From NCBI RefSeq assembly GCF_024198215.1, contig NZ_JAKCFA010000022.1, forward strand, positions 124,001 through 188,000: a stretch of DNA of 64,000 nt. Direction: 5' to 3'. Positions 8,629-16,186 of the stretch are shown here, piece by piece. The position numbers and the translations under genes are program-made. This DNA is from Myxococcus qinghaiensis (GTDB lineage Bacteria > Myxococcota > Myxococcia > Myxococcales > Myxococcaceae). The notes under the pieces were generated by a model. It ran no database searches and was not told the DNA's origin. It worked only from the letters and a program-made list of their open reading frames with translations. The stretch's first letter is position 1. Every line of letters begins with the position of its first letter.

Positions 8629-9496
8629 GCTCGCGGGACTCCGGCCGGGGTGTCCACGACACGTTGGGCTCGGCCGCGGCGAAGGACTCGAAGACCAGCG
8701 CTGCGCCGCCCTCTGGCGAGTGATGCGCGAACCACCACCCCACGGGAAGCAGCAGCAGCTCACCGGGCGACAGCTCCACCTCCAGGCGCGGCACGCCGTC
8801 CGGCACCGAGGCGGCGCCCAGCACGCGATGCAGCGCATGGGCGGGAACGAGTTGGAGTCGCCGGTGCCCTCGCACCTGACACACCAGGGTGTTGCGACGC
8901 GAGGGCCGCAGGGGCACCTGTGCGCCCGGCTCGTCCCACCACAGGCCCGCCGGTGCCTCCGCCGTCACCAGCCCCGGGGGCGCGTGCACGGTGATGCGCG
9001 ACAGCCCGCTCGATCCCGGAGGCAGGACGAAGGCGCCGGGGGCCACGCTCGTGGCGCTGGATTCGCGCGCGAGCGTGGCCAACAGCGAGCCCATGTCCTC
9101 CGAGGCCGCATTGGTGAGCACCGTGGCGTGGACCACGACGGGGAGGTTCTGGAAGTAGTAGCGCTCGAAGAAGTCCTCGGGCGACAGCGCGTCATGGCGT
9201 GCGACGTGGGTGGGTTCCGCTGACTGGCGATGGAGGTCCGCGTAGAGGTCCAGCAGCCCCTCCAGCTTGCGCTGCATCGCGACGGCGCGCGCGGCGCCCA
9301 GGTAGCAGGGGTCCTCGGCCTCGGCGCGCACGGCCGCGCGCGCGAGCGAAGTGTCGACGCCCGAGCGCTCCAGCACGGCCACCAGGTCGTCATGCTCCGC
9401 GCCGCGCAGCAGGTTCTCCACCACCCAGCGCCGCCACTCCGGCGCCAGCGAGCCCGTCGTTCGCGCTCCAGGAGCGCGCGTGTCCGCATCCGTCAT
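8597..9496 (-). CDS. degenerate cupin-8/JmjC-like paralogue (iron site lost)
   Basis: A 299-residue member of the three-gene JmjC-like family in this locus. It keeps the N-terminal helical region (EWRRWVVENLLRG), the FFERYYFQNLPVVV strand and the C-terminal SPGELLLLPVGWW strand. Where its sisters have the iron-binding HHD (followed by VLFCQVLGRKRF), it has RPSRRNTLVCQVRGHRRL. The late metal His of GWWH is Phe (GWWFAHH). It should therefore not bind Fe(II) in the usual way. ATG 9496 overlaps the upstream gene's stop as ATGA, so it is translated with its active-looking sister. It may be a regulatory or substrate-binding subunit. Confidence 0.7.
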   Translation of the reverse strand: MTDADTRAPGARTTGSLAPEWRRWVVENLLRGAEHDDLVAVLERSGVDTSLARAAVRAEAEDPCYLGAARAVAMQRKLEGLLDLYADLHRQSAEPTHVARHDALSPEDFFERYYFQNLPVVVHATVLTNAASEDMGSLLATLARESSATSVAPGAFVLPPGSSGLSRITVHAPPGLVTAEAPAGLWWDEPGAQVPLRPSRRNTLVCQVRGHRRLQLVPAHALHRVLGAASVPDGVPRLEVELSPGELLLLPVGWWFAHHSPEGGAALVFESFAAAEPNVSWTPRPESREPTPPPRSPVG

Positions 9497-10548
9497 CGCT
9501 GGACCTTCTCTGGCCTGGGGCCAATCCAATAGTCGCGCCACTCCACGTTGCGCTCCGGCCGGTCGAAGCTGACGAACGTCACCGACAGGCTCACGTCGAG
9601 TGCCTGCACCGCGTGCCACCACCCCACCGGAATCAGCAGCGCGTCACCCGGCCCCACCACGCAGGAGTGCAGCGTCGCTCGCGCGAAGTCAGGGAAGCGG
9701 CCCAGGTCCGGCGCGAGGATGTCCACCGCGCTGTAGAGGCCCCGGTCATTGTAGAGCCGAGGCGTCTCGCAGGGCGGCGCCAGCCAGAAGCGCTTGCGGC
9801 CCAGCACCTGGCAGAAGAGGACGTTGAGGTGGTCGTGGTGGAGGTTCGACAGCGTCCCCGCCGGACCGAACCACAGGTGCACGCTGTCCGGAGCGCTCAG
9901 GTCCGGATGGATGAAGCCCCGGGGCGGAGTCAGGTCGTCGAGCAGGGGACGGAACGCGGCGCGCAGCAGCAGGCTGTTTCGCGCCACCAGGTACACGTCG
10001 TCCGAACCGGGCGTGCCGCGCACGTGGGCCACCAGCTCGCGCAGGGGCAGCGTGTGGCGCAGGCGTTCCGCATGGAAGTCCGGGTCTGGCTCCGCGTCGC
10101 GACCGGCCATGACCTCCACCTCCTCGTCACCGAAGCGCTCGACCAGCCACTCAGGACTCCAACGCTTCAGCGCTGGCCAGTCGTCCAGCACCCCCTCCAG
10201 GATGACGGGCCGGTTGGTGACGTAGTAGCGCTCGAAGAAGGTTTCGGGTGCCAGGTGGCGTCGCCGCTCCACGCCCAACGGAGACGGGCCAGGATGGCGC
10301 TGGGCATGGAGCCGGGCCCGCGTCTCCAGCAGTCCCTCCAGCTCCCGGCGCCGGACATGGGCCTGCTGGCCGTGACGCACCGCGGGGTGGGAGGCGACTG
10401 CGTCCACCGCTTCACGGGACTGTGCCTCGGACAGGCCTTGGGCCTGGAGCGCCTGGACAAGCCGTGAGGGGTCCACGCCCACGGTCAAGTTTTCAGCGAG
10501 CCAGGAACGCACCGGGGGCGGCAGGCTCTCGCGCTCGTCAGGAGTCAT
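9493..10548 (-). CDS. cupin-8/JmjC-like 2-oxoglutarate hydroxylase, middle paralogue
   Basis: A 351-residue protein with a helical N-terminal region (VRSWLAENLTVG) and a JmjC/cupin-8 barrel. The iron ligands are visible as His and Asp of LHHDHLNVLFCQVLGRKRF and the distal His of GDALLIPVGWWHAV. This family (FIH, TYW5 and bacterial relatives) uses Fe(II), 2-oxoglutarate and O2 to hydroxylate side chains of peptides or proteins. The substrate is unknown. The start at 10548 was chosen because the resulting N-terminus lines up with both sisters; a GTG at 10587 is possible. It is coupled by ATGA to the degenerate sister and diverges from the small proline-rich ORF. Confidence 0.75.
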   Translation of the reverse strand: MTPDERESLPPPVRSWLAENLTVGVDPSRLVQALQAQGLSEAQSREAVDAVASHPAVRHGQQAHVRRRELEGLLETRARLHAQRHPGPSPLGVERRRHLAPETFFERYYVTNRPVILEGVLDDWPALKRWSPEWLVERFGDEEVEVMAGRDAEPDPDFHAERLRHTLPLRELVAHVRGTPGSDDVYLVARNSLLLRAAFRPLLDDLTPPRGFIHPDLSAPDSVHLWFGPAGTLSNLHHDHLNVLFCQVLGRKRFWLAPPCETPRLYNDRGLYSAVDILAPDLGRFPDFARATLHSCVVGPGDALLIPVGWWHAVQALDVSLSVTFVSFDRPERNVEWRDYWIGPRPEKVQR

Positions 10549-10605
10549 GGTTCGCGCGGTGCGATATACCACCCGGGTAGGCCACACCGTTGCATTGGGG
10601 ACCGC

Positions 10606-10773
10606 ATGACGACTTCAAAGGATCCTGCTCCAAAAATCGTCCCGAACCCGCCACCCAACCCGGCCACTCGGATAGCGCCGCGCATCGTCCCCAACCCGGG
10701 AGGTCATTCCGCGCCGCCCGAGGAGCGCGCCGTGCCCACTCCGCCGCCCACCACGCCGCCGCTGGAGAAGTGA
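10606..10773 (+). CDS. 55-residue proline-rich peptide with repeated AP(K/R)IVPNP motif
   Basis: The ORF starts at ATG 10606 with GGGGA five bases upstream and ends with TGA at 10771-10773. The peptide is about one third proline. The octad APKIVPNP recurs as APRIVPNP 16 residues later, followed by a charged stretch (PPEERAV) and a Pro/Thr tail ending in LEK. It lies on the opposite strand in the 243-base space between two JmjC-like hydroxylase genes. About 70 percent of codons end in G or C, lower in the first ten codons, so coding support is moderate. It could be a precursor or substrate for the neighbouring hydroxylases, a secreted-free linker peptide, or chance. No signal peptide is seen. 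Confidence 0.45.
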   Translation: MTTSKDPAPKIVPNPPPNPATRIAPRIVPNPGGHSAPPEERAVPTPPPTTPPLEK

Positions 10774-10791
10774 CGGCGCGGAGCCGGGGCA

Positions 10792-11799
10792 TCATCCCAG
10801 CTTCCACCACGTATTGCCCTCCGGGACGTCGAACTCCTGGAAGGTGACGGACACGCTGACGTCGAGCGCGTGCACCCAGTGCCACCACCCCGCGGGAATC
10901 AGCAGCATGTCTCCGGGCTCGACGATGACTTCGAGGACGTCCGCCTCCCGGTACGAGGGGAAGCGCGTGAAGTCAGGGCGGTCCGCGTCGACCTGGCTCC
11001 ACACCTCGAGGTGGCTGTAGACGTGGTGGGTGTGGAACGAGGGGATGAGCCGGAAGCGCTTGCGGCCGAAGACCTGGCCGAAGAGGACGGTGCCGAGGTC
11101 GTGATGCAGCTCCGTCCGCGTGCCCGCGGGCCCGACCCAGAGCTTCACCGCGCCGGCCCGCGTTGATGCGCGCAGCAGGCCCGGTGGATAGCGCACGTCG
11201 TCGAGCAGCCCGCGCAGCTCCTCGCGCTCCAGGGCGAAGTTGCGGGCCGTGAGGTAGAGGTCATTGGTGGGGCCGCCCTCCTCCAGCCTGCGGAGGAACT
11301 CGCCCAGGCGCATCACCGCGCGACAGGCGTCAGGCTCCACGTCGTGGTCCGCGCGGGACTCCCGGCCGGTCATGACTTCCACCTCGACGTCGCCGTAGCG
11401 ACGCGAGAGCGCCTCTAGCCGCCAGTTCGTCATGAGCGGCCAGTCCCGCATGAAGCCGGCGAGCAGCACGGGCTCGTGCGCCAGGTAGTAGCGCTCCATC
11501 AGCGTGGGCACGGGCAGGTGTTCCTGGCGCGCCATGCGTTGGTGTCGTCCGGAGTGACGGTGCAGCGCGACGCGGGTGTCGAGCAGGGAGAGCATGTCCT
11601 CGTGAGGGCGCATGCGACGTAGACCCTCCGCCACGGCTGGGTGCGCACGGGTGGCTTCGATTTCGGCGTGAGCGCTCGCGAGCGGCACGCCCGCCGACAC
11701 CAGCGTGTCGACGAGTCGCGCCGAGGCCACGCCTCGCACCACGTTCTCCGCCAGCCATGCCCGCCACTCCGAGCCCAGGCTGGATGCCACGTCGGCCAT
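10792..11799 (-). CDS. cupin-8/JmjC-like 2-oxoglutarate hydroxylase, upstream paralogue
   Basis: A 335-residue sister of the gene at 9493. The N-terminal helical region (SLGSEWRAWLAENVVRG) and barrel strand (LMERYYLAHEPVLL) are followed by the iron motif in ELHHDLGTVLFGQVFGRKRF and the distal His in GDMLLIPAGWWHWVHALDVS. All three metal ligands are present, so it should be an active Fe(II)/2-oxoglutarate dioxygenase of the FIH/TYW5-like type acting on peptide or protein side chains. ATG 11799 follows GGAGGAGA. It is the first gene of a minus-strand series of three, but the proline-rich ORF interrupts the series on the other strand. Confidence 0.75.
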   Translation of the reverse strand: MADVASSLGSEWRAWLAENVVRGVASARLVDTLVSAGVPLASAHAEIEATRAHPAVAEGLRRMRPHEDMLSLLDTRVALHRHSGRHQRMARQEHLPVPTLMERYYLAHEPVLLAGFMRDWPLMTNWRLEALSRRYGDVEVEVMTGRESRADHDVEPDACRAVMRLGEFLRRLEEGGPTNDLYLTARNFALEREELRGLLDDVRYPPGLLRASTRAGAVKLWVGPAGTRTELHHDLGTVLFGQVFGRKRFRLIPSFHTHHVYSHLEVWSQVDADRPDFTRFPSYREADVLEVIVEPGDMLLIPAGWWHWVHALDVSVSVTFQEFDVPEGNTWWKLG

Positions 11800-12022
11800 G
11801 TCTCCTCCGCTGACCTGCGCGCCGGGCACTGTACAAGGCGCTCGGTCGTCCTGGGCAAGCCACCGGTCAGGCGGTTTCCAGCGGGTGTGCGTTTTCTTCC
11901 GCGCGCGGTGGGCGGCACGAGGCCCGGGTGGCGCCCCATCGCCTGTCCCGACGGGGGGCGACTGCACGGGCCATGAGTCCCGTGGGGGGACGGAGTCCTA
12001 GATTCTCCGCACGAGGCCCGCG

Positions 12023-12460
12023 ATGAAATCATCCAGCTTGAGGTTCCGGTCGTGCCTGTCGCTCGCCAGCACGGGAGGGTTGGGTGCGCTGCTCCTGCTT
12101 GTCGCTCCGGCAAGTGGACACGCACAGGACGACGATGACGATGAGGCGGTCGCTCCCCAGGTCTCCTGCTACACGGCCGCCAGCCAAGGGGGACTCAGTG
12201 ATGACTACGTGGCCACCCAGCTCTGTCGAGGTGCCCGCTCCAATGCCCCCGCGAAGTGCTTCCTGCGCGTCCAGGACGAGGGCTCGCTGACGCAGGGCCA
12301 GGCGCTCCAGCTCTGCCAGTTCGCCACGGACGACGACGACCCCGCGGCCTGCTATCTCCAGGCGCGCAGCAAGAGCTTCGGTGACGACTCGCGCATCCTG
12401 CAGCTCTGCCAGCCACCGGTGACGGAGTTCCTGCGCTACTGCCCTGTCTATGTGCAGTGA
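12023..12460 (+). CDS. small secreted Cys-repeat protein
   Basis: A 145-residue protein with a signal peptide (basic start, LGALLLLVAPASGHA, likely cleavage near residue 35) and an acidic linker of Asp residues. The mature part contains three copies of a 19-20-residue Cys-bounded unit: from CYTAASQGG to TQLC, from CFLRVQDEG to LQLC, and from CYLQARSKS to LQLC. A last Cys sits in RYCPVYVQ. The even spacing suggests each unit closes its own disulfide. I recognise no family. GAGG lies eight bases before ATG 12023. Confidence 0.6.
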   Translation: MKSSSLRFRSCLSLASTGGLGALLLLVAPASGHAQDDDDDEAVAPQVSCYTAASQGGLSDDYVATQLCRGARSNAPAKCFLRVQDEGSLTQGQALQLCQFATDDDDPAACYLQARSKSFGDDSRILQLCQPPVTEFLRYCPVYVQ

Positions 12461-12464
12461 GCGT

Positions 12465-12578
12465 CGACCTCACCTTTTCATGTGAGCCAGGGTCGACCCG
12501 CGTGGAGGATGGAGCGCGGCGCTACACCGCATGAGCGGCGACCTCACCTTTCATCGTGAACCAGGGGCCGACCTGCGT
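12465..12578. repeat. two imperfect 39-40-bp direct repeats, each holding TCAC-N8-GTGA
   Basis: Copy A is 12465-12503 and copy B is 12539-12578, 74 bases start to start (about seven helical turns). They share the order CGACCTCACC-TTT-CAT-GTGA-CCAGG-CGACC-GCGT with a few substitutions. Both copies keep an inverted pair TCAC-N8-GTGA although the bases between differ, so the symmetric arms look conserved. The repeats lie between the Cys-repeat protein and the PD-(D/E)XK-like gene, 86 bases before the latter's start, and may be tandem operators for it. Confidence 0.55.
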
Positions 12579-12664
12579 CGCGACAGCCTGGAGGGACCTG
12601 CGGCGCGGTTGGGGTGGCATCCCCGGGTGGAGCACGCTGCGGCGCCACGGGTTAGGGTGAGGCC

Positions 12665-13531
12665 ATGACGGAGCAGCCGCCCCCCGAGGAGGACCTTCCC
12701 ACGGCGCGTGAGCTGGAGCTGGGCGAGGCCAGCGCATCGCCCACGCCGCGCCTGTTGTTGCCACCCGGCAACGAGCCCCTCGCGATGCTGGCGCGCCGGG
12801 GCTTCCAGGCCACCGTCGCGCCCCTGGACCTGCCCTTCCCCGCTGACGTGAGCGGCGCGCGGGCGGAGCGACTGGTGGAGCGATTGGGCCACTATGCGTT
12901 CCGCCTCTTCCTGCGCGGGGCCATCCTGCGACGTGGAAGCTTCACGCCCCTGGAGGCCACTCGCTACCTGGAGGAGGCCGGTGCCACGGCCTTCGCCGAG
13001 GACCTGGTGTCTCTGGACCTGGCCACGCGCGAGGCGGATGGCCGATACCAACTCGTGTACCCAGCGGCGAGCTTCGGCGGCACGCTGGAGTGGTACGTCG
13101 CGCACGAGCTGCGAGGCAGGTTCGGCTTCGACGTGGCGGCGGGCGTGAAGTTCCACGCGCCAGACGTCGGTGGAGACCTGGACGTCGTGGGCGCGGCGGA
13201 GGGACGGCTCGTCTATCTGGAGATGAAGTCCTCGCCGCCCAAGCACCTGGCGCCGGATGAGGTGGGAGCCTTCTTCCGGCGCGTGCGTGCGCTGCGTCCG
13301 CATGTGGCGGTCTTCGTGATGGATACGGCCCTGCGGCTGTCCGACAAGGTGCTCCCGCTGCTTCAGGCGGAGCTGAGCACCCAGCCCCCTCCCCCTCCGC
13401 GCCGCATCGTCCGTGAGGTGTGGGCGCTCACGCCCCATCTCTATGTAGTCAACGCGCGACAGGACCTGATGGGCAACATCGGCCTCGCGCTCGCTGAGGG
13501 ATTCCGGGCGCTCTCTCCTCCCGCACCGTGA
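12665..13531 (+). CDS. PD-(D/E)XK nuclease-fold protein
   Basis: A 288-residue protein. Residues 70-140 look like a helical, winged-helix-like region (FLRGAILRRGSFTPLEATRYLEEAG). The C-terminal half has the core of a restriction-endonuclease-like fold: Asp173 in GGDLDVVG, then Glu186-Met-Lys188 in LVYLEMKSSPPKH. This matches the D...ExK spacing of nucleases such as Mrr, VRR-NUC and archaeal resolvase-like enzymes. It could cut DNA or RNA, or be a DNA-binding relative. There is no methylase or toxin partner next to it. ATG 12665 follows GGGTGAGG. Confidence 0.6.
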   Translation: MTEQPPPEEDLPTARELELGEASASPTPRLLLPPGNEPLAMLARRGFQATVAPLDLPFPADVSGARAERLVERLGHYAFRLFLRGAILRRGSFTPLEATRYLEEAGATAFAEDLVSLDLATREADGRYQLVYPAASFGGTLEWYVAHELRGRFGFDVAAGVKFHAPDVGGDLDVVGAAEGRLVYLEMKSSPPKHLAPDEVGAFFRRVRALRPHVAVFVMDTALRLSDKVLPLLQAELSTQPPPPPRRIVREVWALTPHLYVVNARQDLMGNIGLALAEGFRALSPPAP

Positions 13532-13702
13532 GCCCGCAGGCGCCGGCACCCCACGAGCCGCGCGCCGCGACATCGACAGTGTGTATTTGAGGAAAACAAT
13601 TGCGTCCCGCGATGACGCCGTGAAGTTCCAGGCGACACACGGGCGCGGAACACACGCGTTTTCGTCGCCGCTGAACATGAAGGTCGATAGGGCATTGGCC
13701 GA

Positions 13703-13728
13703 CCTGCTCGTGAGAAGGCTCGAGCAGG
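13703..13728. promoter_or_regulatory. 8-bp hairpin upstream of the HEIGH peptidase gene
   Basis: CCTGCTCG (13703-13710) pairs exactly with CGAGCAGG (13721-13728) across a ten-base loop, ending 39 bases before the chosen start. The preceding 150 bases contain an AT-richer patch around 13580-13600 that could hold a promoter. The hairpin may affect translation or bind a regulator. Confidence 0.3.
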
Positions 13729-13767
13729 CAACGCCTCATCCGCCCAGCCTTCACGACCGGATTGATT

Positions 13768-14985
13768 GTGAATCACACCCCCACGACATCGAAGTGTTTC
13801 ATTCTCGCACTCGCCGCGAGCAGCGCCTTGGTATTGGGCTGCGGAGATCAGCCCGCACAGACGCAGGAGATTATCGACAACCTGGTACAGGCCGGCTTCC
13901 CGGTCAATGACATCCAGGTCGTTGGAGAGACCGTCTATGTCGGCAGGGACGCGGAGGTCAGCCTGGAGGCCTCTCGCGAGATGCTGGAGGCCCCTGCCTC
14001 CGAGGAGCAGTACCGCACGACCAACCTCGTCGGCGCGGCCGTGACGAAGATCTGCGTCAATGGCGCTGCGTTCACCGGGGTGTTCAGCACCGCCCTCAAC
14101 CTGGCCATCCAGAACTACTCGGAGCGGCCGCTCCGATTCTCGATGGCGCGCACGCCGAGCACCGGCTGCAGCTTCACCATCAACGCCAACATCGACCCGA
14201 ACATGAACGGCGGCGTGGCGGGATTCCCTGCCAATGGCCTGCCGTTCGGGTCCATCACCATTGGTGGCCTGCTCAGCCAGTACGGCGTCGACGTCATCGA
14301 GCACGTCATCACGCACGAGCTCGGCCACACCATCGGCTTCCGCCACTCTGATTACTACAACCGCGCCATCAGCTGCGGCACTGGCGGTAACGAGGGCGCC
14401 GCGGGCGTCGGTGCCATCCACATTCCCGGCACGCCGACCAACGCGGTGGTCGGAGGCTCGATCATGAATGCCTGTTTCCGCTCGTCAGAGACTGGCGAGT
14501 TCACGGGCAGCGATGTCACCGCGCTGCTCGCGATGTATCCCCGGAGCGGAGCGAGCCTGGCCTTCCGGACCGCCACGGGCCACTTCCTGGTCGCGGAGAA
14601 CGGCGGCGGCTCGTTCGTCGGCGCTGACCGCACGGTCCTCAGCGACTGGGAGCGCTTTGGCTCCGTCGACTTGAATGGTGGCGAACTGCTCAACAATGAC
14701 GTCATCAACCTGCGCGCCTTCAACGGCCAGTTCGTCACGGCCGAGAACGGTGGTGGCAGCGTGGTCAACGCCAACCGCGCCGTCGCCCAGGGCTGGGAGT
14801 CCTTCCGCCTCATCAACCTCGAAGGCCGGAGCCGCTTCCAGACCGGAGACCGCGTGGCCTTGCAAGCCTCCAATGGACAGTACGTGGTGGCCGAGAACGG
14901 TGGCGGCGGCAGTACCTCGGGCGCGGTGAACGCCAACCGCCCCGCGGTCGGCGCGTGGGAGACGTTCGTCCTCTTCATTCAGTGA
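13768..14985 (+). CDS. HEIGH-type zinc metallopeptidase lipoprotein with C-terminal beta-trefoil-like repeats
   Basis: A 405-residue lipoprotein (signal ending in SALVLGC). The peptidase core has HELGHTIGFRH, the HExxHxxGxxH zinc site of metzincin-like M57 'HEIGH' enzymes typical of myxobacteria; an SIMNAC segment after it is a likely Met-turn. After residue ~265 there are three copies of a 40-50-residue unit containing (F/Y)-(L/V)-(V/T)-AENGGG followed by a conserved Trp-Glu, as in fascin-like or carbohydrate-binding beta-trefoils. It probably acts outside the cell on protein, anchored to a glycan or surface. The start is uncertain: GTG 13768 was chosen, with TTG 13762 six bases upstream also possible; neither has a clear ribosome site. 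Confidence 0.75.
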   Translation: MNHTPTTSKCFILALAASSALVLGCGDQPAQTQEIIDNLVQAGFPVNDIQVVGETVYVGRDAEVSLEASREMLEAPASEEQYRTTNLVGAAVTKICVNGAAFTGVFSTALNLAIQNYSERPLRFSMARTPSTGCSFTINANIDPNMNGGVAGFPANGLPFGSITIGGLLSQYGVDVIEHVITHELGHTIGFRHSDYYNRAISCGTGGNEGAAGVGAIHIPGTPTNAVVGGSIMNACFRSSETGEFTGSDVTALLAMYPRSGASLAFRTATGHFLVAENGGGSFVGADRTVLSDWERFGSVDLNGGELLNNDVINLRAFNGQFVTAENGGGSVVNANRAVAQGWESFRLINLEGRSRFQTGDRVALQASNGQYVVAENGGGGSTSGAVNANRPAVGAWETFVLFIQ

Positions 14986-15141
14986 CGTCTCGGCGACGCG
15001 TCCTGGAACCATAGGACCCGCTTGTCCTGGTGAAGTCTCCAGGGGCGCATGCCAACAATGGCGGCGCCTGCCATGTCCGGATGTCCCAGATGGATGGCTT
15101 CATCTGGGCATTGACACCTCGACGGACAGCGCTGTTCGTGG

Positions 15142-16122
15142 TTACTCCACGGGCAGGAACGCGGGGGTACCAAAGCCTCGACGGTAGGTGCTCGGGGCCA
15201 CGCCGAAGCGGCGCTCGAAGGCCCTGCGAAAGACATCCGCGCTCTGGAATCCCACGGAGAGGGCCACCTGCTCGATGCCGCCGTCTCCATCCACCAGCCT
15301 GCGGCGCGCCTCCTCCAGACGAAGCCGTTCGACATACGCAGCAGGCGTCTGCCCGAACACGGCCCGGAACTGACGGGCGAAGTGTCGGGGGCTCAGACAT
15401 GCACGCTGAGCCAGCACCTCCACGGAGAGGTCTCCGGCGAGGTTGACCACCATCCAGCTCGTCAAATCACCAAAGCGCCCACCGCTCTCCTCCTGGAAGC
15501 GCAGGGGCTCCGAGTACTGGGCCTGTCCTCCCGGGCGCTTGAGGTACATCACCAACTCACGCGCCACGGAGAGGGCCGCACTCGGGCCGTGGTCCTCTTC
15601 AATCAACGCGAGCGCCAGGTCGATGCCCGCGGTGATTCCCGCCGACGTGTAGAACGCACCATCCTTGATGAACAGGGCATCCGGCTCGACGCGTACCTTC
15701 GGAAAACGCGCCGCCACGTCCTCCGCGTACTGCCAATGCGTGGTCACCCGCCGTCCGTCGAGCAGGCCCGAGTCCGCGAGCGCATAGATGCCCGTGCAGA
15801 CGGAGACGACCCTCCTGAGCGTGTGTCCATGCGCTCGGAGCCAACGGACGACTGGGGCCCTGACCTCCGGTCTCCGGAGGCCCGCGCCTCCTGGAATGAT
15901 GAGCGTGTCCAACCCCTTGGCTTCGTCCAACAGGACATGCGCCTTGAAGACGAGCCCCGACTCGGACCGGAACTCCCCCAGATGCAGCCCCACCAGCACC
16001 ACCTCGTAGCGGCGCTGCCCGTCCGTCTGGACTTTCGCGAAGGCTTCCAGCGGCCCGACGAGGTCCAAGGCCTCCAGCCCCTCGTAGCCGAGAAAGCCCA
16101 CACGCCGCACCGCCGCTGTCAT
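15142..16122 (-). CDS. GlxA-type transcription regulator (DJ-1/PfpI domain plus AraC DNA-binding domain)
   Basis: A 326-residue regulator. Residues ~5-190 form a DJ-1/PfpI-like domain (VGFLGYEGLEALDLVGPLEAF, LDTLIIPGGAG, and the SVCTG nucleophile-elbow segment). Residues ~215-320 form an AraC-type double helix-turn-helix (LSVEVLAQRACLSPRHFARQF, then IEQVALSVGFQSADVFRRAF). Members sense a small amine or metabolite and activate nearby operons. ATG 16122 follows GAGGTG. It lies 64 bases downstream of the ADOP permease on the same strand and may be cotranscribed with it. Confidence 0.88.
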   Translation of the reverse strand: MTAAVRRVGFLGYEGLEALDLVGPLEAFAKVQTDGQRRYEVVLVGLHLGEFRSESGLVFKAHVLLDEAKGLDTLIIPGGAGLRRPEVRAPVVRWLRAHGHTLRRVVSVCTGIYALADSGLLDGRRVTTHWQYAEDVAARFPKVRVEPDALFIKDGAFYTSAGITAGIDLALALIEEDHGPSAALSVARELVMYLKRPGGQAQYSEPLRFQEESGGRFGDLTSWMVVNLAGDLSVEVLAQRACLSPRHFARQFRAVFGQTPAAYVERLRLEEARRRLVDGDGGIEQVALSVGFQSADVFRRAFERRFGVAPSTYRRGFGTPAFLPVE

Positions 16123-16186
16123 GTGCACCTCAAGACCGGCATCGTAGTCCCGTCCGCCAGGCCGTGGGGCACCCACGACGTGGGCA

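Noticed and set aside
13581..13910. Open frame in the gap before the HEIGH peptidase
   Set aside because: It overlaps the signal peptide of the peptidase in another frame and has poor codon bias and no motif.
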